Shown: positions 56,609 to 64,000 of the stretch, in pieces
How the letters are laid out: the number at the start of each line of letters is the position of its first letter
Numbering within the stretch: the first letter of the stretch is position 1
Origin: Sipunculus nudus
Lineage: Eukaryota; Annelida; Sipuncula; Golfingiida; Sipunculidae
NCBI GenBank assembly: GCA_026874595.1
Contig: CM049311.1
Coordinates: 47,681,676 to 47,745,675 of the forward strand
DNA: 64,000 bases
Reading direction: 5' to 3'
Translations under genes and position numbers: made by a program
The notes under the pieces: generated by a model
What the model saw: the letters and a program-made list of their open reading frames with translations, nothing else
The model's database searches: none
Told to the model about the DNA's origin: nothing

Positions 56609-59166
56609 TAGCTCAGCTGACTATAAGTCATCCGTCCGTCCGTCCGTAGATGTGGCACGTTTTGAAACCGTAAGACCTAGGAATCCAAAATTCGGCATAA
56701 TGTTAGATGTCCCCAAGATCTCCTACCTAGCCGAAAACTGGGTGTTTGCAACTTCGTTCCTTTGAGAAATTAAGGAAAAACCTCAATTTTTTATTAAAAA
56801 CCTATTTTCACACTTCAGGACTGCCTAATATCAAAACCACTCATCTGTTTTACGTCATATTTACCATAAATATTCCTCTATATAGTTTCTATGTACATGC
56901 CAGAAATTATGTCTGTATTATTTAATTTAAAAAAGTTATGGGCCCAAACATAATGCATTTTGTAAAAAATCAGAAAAGATAATTGATCACTTAACACAAA
57001 AAATGTTAATGCTATGGACCTTTTTTCCAGTAATATAACTTTAATTAATCAAAATTAAATTGTATACCCAAAATTAGATGAAAATCTTTTAAATTTTTTA
57101 AAATATTAATAAAAATAAAAAATTGGTACCTTAAATTTTGCCCAACTTTGACCATGGCACGTTTTTTTCCTGTAAGTACTGTGGATTTAATTTTCACAGC
57201 ATGTTTTTGTTAGCATTTCAACTGTTAACACCAAAAATTTGAAACCAGTTGATCAAAAACTGTAGATTTTAATCAAGTTTTCAAGACCATGTAACATATT
57301 GTTTACATCAAGCTAGTGTTATGCAGTTTGCAAGAGCTCAGCTCCCCAGCTTCAGCTCTAAGTTCCTTAAATTCGGCATACAGTTAGATGTCTCCAAAAT
57401 GCCCTACCATGCCAAGAATTTGGTCACTAGGATATTCGAGATATTAATGAAAAACTTCATTTTTCCATTAAAAACCCATTGTTACACTTCAAGACTGCCT
57501 AATATCAAAACCACTGATCTGACTTTAATCATAAATAATATACATATTTTTCATTCTCTATGCACATGCCAGAATGATGTCAGTATTGTGTAATTGTTTT
57601 AAGTTATGGGCCCAAACATAATGCACTTTGTAAAAAATCAAGAAATATATTTACTCCCTTAACAAGAGCATTGCTGAAGCTAGAGATTTTTTTGTCAGGG
57701 ATGTAACATTATTTAATCAAGATTCAATTGAATACCCAAAATTAGTTCTGAATTTTTCAAATTTTATTTAGTATAAATATAAAATTAGTACCTTAAATTT
57801 TACCCAACTGTGACCATGGCACGTTTGTTTCCCGTGAGCTCTGTTGATATAATTTTCATATCATGCACACATAAGCATTTCAGCTTTTTAGTTTAGAAAG
57901 CTGAAAGAAATTGGCCAAAAATTGTAGCTTTTATTAATGTTTTTTATGAGACCCTGCCAGACTTTGGCTCTCTCCAGCCCCTCTTGAGTCACCTGTATGT
58001 TGACCTTGTTGACCTTTCATCAAATTATGCACGCTTGAGGCGAGGCATACATGGAATCCAGGCAGCTTATGGCAAGCCACTGTTGATCCAGGTGTCCAAC
58101 CCAACTCATCTAGTAGTTTTAACCAAGAACATAACAAAAAACAATAAATTAATAAATTTTTATTGGTTTTTAATAACAAATTAAAGAAAAATAGAAAAGG
58201 AATTTGTTAGTTTATAATAACAGGAAATTAACTTGCAGTTACTGATGATATAAGAATCTTGTATCGATGGGTAGAATGTCACATATTCCAAATAACACCA
58301 TGCAGTCACCTATGGCATTTTTCAGTTCAATTTTAATGATAAAGAAGTAAATCATATTATTCATTACTAATCATTAGGGATCATATGAAGGAAATTGGAC
58401 AAAGATGCAGTTGATAATATTAATCTAGATTCCTGCTGTGTCTAGTGTGTACATTGATGTGAAATTAGTCCAAAATGAATTTTTTACAGTTATTTTTTAA
58501 TATAAATAAAAGCCATAAAACCAGGTACTTATGATCATTATTTAAATGTGTGAATTTTGTATATTCTGGATTCTCAACATCATTGTTTGGTGAAAACTGA
58601 ATAAATTCCAGACATGGTGCAAATACTTTGTAATTGTATTTAAATACGAATATGATTTTGTACTCCATTATAAAATTTCTTGCATAAAGAATGGGAATTC
58701 AGGTAAAAATGAAAATATATGAATACTCGTGCAAATACTTTCAAAATGTATTCATGAATGCATTCATGAATATATTCTTTAATATTATTTTAATAATCAT
58801 ATCAGTTATATTTCATTTAAAAAATCATATGATTCTCTTATTATTTTTAATAAAAATTATATTTGGGACAATATTTGTATTTTTTTTAATAAATAGTTAA
58901 ACTCTTATATTATATGTTCTGCTTATAAGTTATATGGCCAAGTCAAAATCTGTGTGACAATAGTACTCCATTTGTTAATAAAATAAATGAAATCAATCCT
59001 CTTCCCTGTCTCCAAAGGTACTATCAAAATCATACATAAGCTAAACAACAACAACTCATAATACAGCTTATATTTATTACCACACAAAACCAGCATGTGC
59101 CTCATTTCTAAATAATACTTTTTTATCATATATAACAGCTGAGCGTCGTGACCCATAGGTCCCTTG
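56609..59166 (+). mobile_element. HINE/Helentron family A, 2.6-kb copy with both termini
   Basis: Starts TAGCTCAGCTGACTATAAG, then homologous to 54640-55000 (GTAAGACCTAGGAATCCAAA, GATGTCCCCAAGATCTCCTA). Around 57320-57850 a second unit of the same core follows. It ends ACAGCTGAGCG, GACC-CATA-GGTC hairpin, CCTTG and TT. It contains a GC-richer protein-like patch at 57945-58091 and a very AT-rich 3' part. Confidence 0.72.
57945..58091 (+). other. Exon-like, protein-like patch of unknown origin
   Basis: After TTTTTTATGAG comes an open segment reading TLPDFGSLQPLLSHLYVDLV, DLSSNYARLRRGIHGIQAAY and GKPLLIQ, followed by GTGTCC. It is less AT-rich than either flank. The reading looks like a soluble helical protein, but I cannot name it. 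It is either a captured exon or part of an unrecognised host gene. Confidence 0.35.
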
Positions 59167-60713
59167 TTTTATGCCCCCGCCACAAAGTGGCCGGGGCATA
59201 TAGTTTTACCCATGTCCGTCATTCCAAAATCAAACAGTTGTACGGACTTTTTTTCGCAATGCCTGCAGATATTGGCCTGATTTTTAGTGTGTTGGCATAT
59301 AATGACGAGTTACAGATCGAGTTCACGTTTCATCCCGGTTGACCTACTTTTGACCGTTTTACGGCTCCTAAACTTAGAAAATTTCATGAAAAATAGAAAT
59401 TTTCATGACAAACACACATGTACGGACTTTTTTTTCGCAATGCCTACAGATATTGGCCTGATTTTGGTGTGTAGGCAGATAATGACCAGTTACAGATTGA
59501 GTTCGAGTTTCGTCCCAATTGACCTACTTTTGACTGTTTTACGGCTCCTTAACTTAGAAAATTTCATGAAAAATAGAAATTTTCATGACAAATACACGTG
59601 TACGGATTTTTTTTCGCAATGCCTGCAGGTATTGGCCTGATTTTTGGTGTGTGGGCAGATAATGACCAGTTACAGATCGAGTTCGCGTTTCGTCCCGGTT
59701 GACCTACTTTTGACCGTTTTACAGCTCCTAAACTTAAAAAATTTCATGAAAAATAGAAATTTTCATGACAAACACACATGTACAGACTTTTTTTCGCAAT
59801 GCCTGCAGATATTGGCCTGATTTTTGGAGTGTAGGCAGAGAATGACCAGTTACAGATCGAGTTCGCGTTTCGTCCCGATTGACCTACTTTTGACTGTTTT
59901 ACGGCTCCTTAACTTAGAAAATTTCATGAAAAATAGAAATTTTCATGACAAATACACATGTACGAACTTTTTTTCGCAATGCCTGCAGATATTGGCCTGA
60001 TTTTTGGTGTGTCGCCAGATATTGACCAGTTACAGATCGAGTTCGCGTTTCTTTCCGGTTGACCTACTTTTGACCGTTTTACAGCTCTTGAACATAGAAA
60101 ATTTCATGCAAAATAGAAATTTTCATGACAAACACACATGTACAGACTTTTTTTCGCAATGCCTGCAGATATTAGCCTGATTTTAGGTGTGTGGGCAGAT
60201 AATGACCAGTTACAGATCAAGTTCGCGTTTTGTCCTGGTTGACCTACTTTTGTACGTTTTACGGCTCCTAAACTTAGAAAATTGCATAAAAAATAGAAAT
60301 TTTCATGACAAATACACATGTACAGACTTTTTTCGCAATGCCTGCAGATATTGGCCTGATTTTTGGTGTGTGGGCAGATAATGACTATTACAGATCGAGT
60401 TCGCGTTTCATCCCAGTTGACCTATTTTTTACCATATGACAGAGATCCTGAACATAGATCATTTCATGAAAGACAGAAATTTTTTTATGAAAAATGCACA
60501 TGTATGGACTTTATTTCACTAATTGCAGATACTGGCCTGATTTTTGGTGTGTTGCTTGATAATGACCCGTTACAGATCAGGTTTCCATTTTGCCCTTGTT
60601 GACCTACTTTTGACCATATGACACCTCACGAACTTAAAAAAATTTTACAAAATTTAACGAATGTTTCTAATTTGCCCCAGGCGGGGGCATTCGTGTCGTT
60701 CCGACACATCTAG
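59167..60713 (+). mobile_element. HINE family C with an exact 180-bp tandem core
   Basis: The 5' end ATGCCCCCGCCAC-AAA-GTGGCCGGGGCAT forms a hairpin and is the inverse of GGCGGGGGCAT at the 3' end. The 3' end is a GTGTCG-TTC-CGACAC hairpin, ATCTAG, then TT. The core repeats TACRGACTTTTTTTCGCAAT at 59241, 59421, 59601, 59781, 59961, 60141 and 60321, all exactly 180 bp apart, plus a degenerate eighth unit at about 60503. It starts directly at the 3' end of the preceding family A copy. Confidence 0.88.
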
Positions 60714-61265
60714 TTTTTTTATAAAAAGTCCGCTGTAAAGCATTTTGTATTGGGAAAATTAATTTCAAAGTTATTTCAAGTAGGGACCACTTTTGTGTAC
60801 AGATGGCAGCACTTGGTTTACCATTGGCAGATTGCCAGTGCCTTGTTGTTGGCCATTCGATAAGATGATGTCAGCTCTATAAATAGTTTTGGCACAGTGC
60901 CTGGATTGGAAGAAGTGCAGCCAGGTATAGGTCAAGAGTTCACTCAGTGCAGTGGCTGCATTCTATTTATAGCTTTGTCAGACTGCTCACTGCATCAGAT
61001 TTGGCACCAAAGTTCAGCCTGGATCTATTTATAGCTTTGGCAGACTGCCAACTGTGTCAGATTATGCAACAGGTCAAGAATTTTCTCAGTGCAGCCAAGT
61101 GCAGGTCAAAAGTTCACTCAGTCTAGCCAGGTGCAGGTCAAGAGTTCACTCAGTGCAGTAGCTTGAGGCAGCAATTTGTCATGCACAGTTCACTCGTAGG
61201 CAACTGCCTTACTCATCTAAGCCTCGCCAGCCCAGTGCATCAAACTCTGGGGAAGTTTGATGTAT
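60714..61265. repeat. Block of short local duplications
   Basis: CAGGTCAAGAGTTCACTCAG-type units (about 60930, 61105 and 61135) and CTATTTATAGCTTTGKCAGACTGC (60963 and 61025) are repeated in near-tandem. No coding signal and no terminal structures seen. Confidence 0.55.
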
Positions 61266-61587
61266 TGGCCTGATATTTTGACCTGTCTATGCGTCTTTGA
61301 TGGTATTCTCATTTACAAGACAGGTGGTGCCACCTACATTGACTTTTGCAGTGTATGCGCCTGCTTATTTCTACAGAGGAATTTGATACATCAGCGTAAA
61401 ATTGGGCATGTTTATACATATCGGGTAGCTTAATAGTGTACAAGACTGGTGGCGCCACCGACAATGATTTTTGCACAGTGAATGACCCTGCTTATTTCAC
61501 AGAAGGGGTTTGACATATCAGTCTGACATTGGGCATATGTATATATCTCTTCGTTGTATACAAGACTGGTGGTGCCAGCTACAATCA
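61266..61587 (+). mobile_element. HINE family B core fragment
   Basis: Three core half-units with GACAGGTGGTGCCACCTACA, AAGACTGGTGGCGCCACCGAC and AAGACTGGTGGTGCCAGC. The array is interrupted at 61588 by the 5' end of a second family B copy. Confidence 0.65.
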
Positions 61588-62490
61588 TTGTATCCGCCAA
61601 AACAGACTTTTGTGGATACTATGTTTTCAGTCGGACGCCGCTGCCACCACGACCGCCACTGCCACATAGGTTTCCTGAAGACTCCTCCGTAACAACTTGG
61701 AAAGAATTTTTTTAAATTCGGAATTATGATCGGGTCACATGTGAACTGCTGCGCCCTCATTTTTGGTTGACCTCTGACCTTTCTTCTCTGCCCAGTGTCC
61801 ATTTGTGTGTCTGTTTCCAAACATAAACCCACATATCTCAGGAACCGTTTGACCGATCAGGCTAAAAATGTTGTACAAATGTACCCCTTGGATAGCTTTA
61901 TAACGTACACTAAAATAGGTGGCGCCACCTGCAACCATTTTTGCACAGCGTCCATCTGTTCATCTGCCTTGGGATAAAATCACTCATATCTCTGCATTGG
62001 TTGGACTTATCCACCTGAAATTTTGCATGGGTATACATCCTGGACAGCTTTCTTGATTTTATGACAGGTGGCGCCTCCTACATTTAGGTATACGCTGTAG
62101 ACATTCAGGCTTATATCTCAGGACTGGTTTGACATATCCCCCTGAAATATTGCATGTGTATAGATCTCACATAGCTCTTAATCATACACAAAAGTGTTGA
62201 CGCCACCTGCCACCATTTTTGCACAGCGTCAGTCTGTTGCCGTGGGATGAAATCACTTATATATCTGCAGTGGTTTGGCATATCTGCCTAAAATTTTGCA
62301 GGTTTATACATCTTGGATAGCTTTCTGGATTTTGTTGCAGGTGGCGCCACCTACATTTAGGTATACGCTGTAGACATTCAGGCTTATATCTCAGGACTGG
62401 TTTGACATATCCCCCTGAAATATTGCATTTGTATAGATCTCACATAGCTCTTAATCATACACAAAAGTGTTGACGCCACCTGCCACCATT
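61588..62490 (+). mobile_element. HINE family B, 3'-truncated by a family A insertion
   Basis: Starts TTGTATCCGCCAAAACAG. The core has AGGTGGCGCCACCT at 61917 and 62339 and a 120-bp near-identical duplication (62090-62215 and 62355-62485). It stops at GCCACCATTTT, where a family A 5' terminus begins. Confidence 0.75.
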
Positions 62491-64000
62491 TTAAGCTCAG
62501 CTGACTTTCAGTCTTGCTGAGCTATAGCGATCACTCTTTGTCCGTCGTCCATCTGTCTGTCCGTCTGTCCGTCTGTCTGTCCGTTAACCAGGCTATGGGG
62601 CCCCGAAGTACCCCCCAGAATAGTGAAAAATTTCATACAAAAACTTCAATATCTCATTAACTACACCACTGATGGTCATGATTTTTGGCATACTTATTAA
62701 TCATGAGATGTTCCATTAGTTTCTGCAGACTGGTGGCGCCACCTGTATTTTTTTCGATTTTTTACGATTTTTTCTCTATTTTTGAGACCTTAAAAGATAC
62801 AGTCATCTGTTAACAGGGCACAAATCGTAACAACTGGACCTAGAATCTTCTATCTTGACGTGCGTGGAGGCCCATGAAAAGTCTCCTTGGAAACCGGGAA
62901 TTAGGTCTCTGTTACCCAGATTCTTCAAGCTATGGGGCTCTGAAGTACCCCCCCAGAATAATGAAAATTTGATACAAAAACTCAAATATCTGAACAACTA
63001 ATGTATTGATCACCATGATTCTTTGCATGGATATTGATCATGGGGTATTTCATCGGTTTCTGCAGACTGGTGGCGCGACCTGTATTTTTACAATTTTCTT
63101 TCTCTATTTTTGATACCTTAAAAGATGCGGTCATCTGATAACAGGGCACAAATCATAGCGGCTGGACCTAGAATCTTCTTTCTTGACATGCAGAGAGGCC
63201 AATGAAAAGTCTTCTTGGAAACTGAAAATTAGGTCTCTGTTACCCAAAACGTCAGAGCCATGGGGCTCTGAAGTGTCCCCAGAATAATGCAAAATTTGAT
63301 ACAAAAGCTCAAGTATCTGAATAACCACTGCATTGATCACCAAGATTCTCTGCATGAATATTAATCATGGAATGTTCCATCACTTCCTGCAGACTGGTGG
63401 CGCCACCTGTATTTTTTTCAAATTTTTTGCAAATTTTTTTCTCTTTTTTTTCAAACCTCAATGAAACTGTCATCTGTTAACATGGCACAAATCATAACCA
63501 TTGGACCTGGAATCTTCAAACTTAATATCCAGGGAGGTCCATGAAAAATCTCCTTGAAAGCCTGAAATTAGGTCTCTGTTACCCATATCCTTGGAGCTAT
63601 GGGGCTCCGAAGTACCCCCCCCCCCCCCCCCAGAATAATGCAAAATTTGATACAAAAGCTCAAGTATCTGAATAACCACTGCATTGATCACCATGATTCT
63701 TTGCATGAATATTGATCATGGGATGTTCCATCATTTCCTGCAGACTGGTAGTGCCACCTGTATTTTTCGAATCTTTACAAATTTTTTTCTCTTTTTTTCA
63801 GACCTCAATGAAACTGTCATCTGTTAACAGGGCACAAATCGTAAACACTGGACCTGGAATCTTCAAACTTAATATCCAGGGAGGTCCATGAAAAATCTCC
63901 TTGAAAGCCTGAAATTAGATCTCTGTTACCCATATCCTTGGAGCTATGGGGCTCCGAAGTACCCCCCCAGAATAATGCAAAATTTGATACAAAAGCTCAA
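62491..64000 (+). mobile_element. HINE family A, 5' end and core, running off the window
   Basis: Starts TTAAGCTCAGCTGACTTTC and GAGCTATAGCGATCACTC. Core units of about 330-350 bp are marked by CTGCAGACTGGTGG at 62723, 63060, 63387 and 63738. Each unit has GTTAACAGGGCACAAATCG and ATTAGGTCTCTGTTACCC. A C17-type run occurs at about 63617-63632. The 3' end lies beyond 64000. Confidence 0.82.

Noticed and set aside
59287-59640. 117-codon frame repeating a 60-residue unit
   Set aside because: It follows from the exact 180-bp core of a HINE and has no protein-like features beyond the repetition.
63470-63706. Repeated minus-strand frames ending in DSRS..YDLC..NR
   Set aside because: These are the same core unit of family A elements read through, not genes.
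1-64000. CRISPR arrays, bacterial operons, riboswitches or phage genes
   Set aside because: The window is eukaryotic; the tandem arrays have long diverged units inside mobile elements and no spacer structure.

Overview
This is a eukaryotic nuclear window: spliced genes with long introns, canonical GT/AG borders, and dense transposon and tandem-repeat content. There is no bacterial-style gene packing. The repeat landscape suggests a lophotrochozoan, most likely a mollusc and perhaps a bivalve. It contains several families of short rolling-circle elements (HINE, non-autonomous Helentron/Helitron2 type) with tandem-repeat cores, pogo/Tigger-like DNA transposons, CR1/L2-like and Jockey-like non-LTR remnants and a tRNA-type SINE. 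The species assignment is inference.

Two host genes are recognisable. On the minus strand at the left edge lie the first three coding exons of a DGCR6 (gonadal-like) orthologue (6364 down to 1057); the gene continues beyond position 1. On the plus strand, 22 coding exons from 17255 to 52994 assemble with consistent splice phases into a full-length 918-residue CIP2A orthologue (human protein 905 residues). It has the armadillo-like N-terminal half and the coiled-coil C-terminal half. The two genes are divergently transcribed. A candidate non-coding first exon of CIP2A with a YY1-like ATGGCGG element lies near 12231-12316.

Layout: 1-660 decayed pogo-like transposase; 1057-6364 DGCR6 exons and introns filled by two HINEs; 6365-12118 intergenic, with an (AT)n tract, another HINE, a dead non-LTR element, small MITEs and a 2.1-kb long-TIR foldback element; 12119-17242 CIP2A 5' region with a 70-75-bp tandem repeat and an 840-bp hairpin element; 17243-52994 CIP2A, whose introns hold a 2.4-kb pogo-like element, a CR1/L2-like reverse-transcriptase fragment, a SINE, MITEs and HINEs; 53000-64000 a nearly continuous stack of nested and head-to-tail HINEs, with no host gene confidently identified.

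The most interesting signals are in the HINEs. Several families with unrelated cores share one 3' terminal rule: a hairpin, then CTAG or CTTG, then TT. One copy ends 17 nt from a DGCR6 splice acceptor. One carries an endonuclease-like coding remnant just before its 3' end, as expected for an autonomous Helentron ancestor. Two others contain short protein-like, splice-flanked patches that could be captured exons or exons of an unrecognised gene. A palindrome, GGTGGCGCCACC, recurs across otherwise different families.
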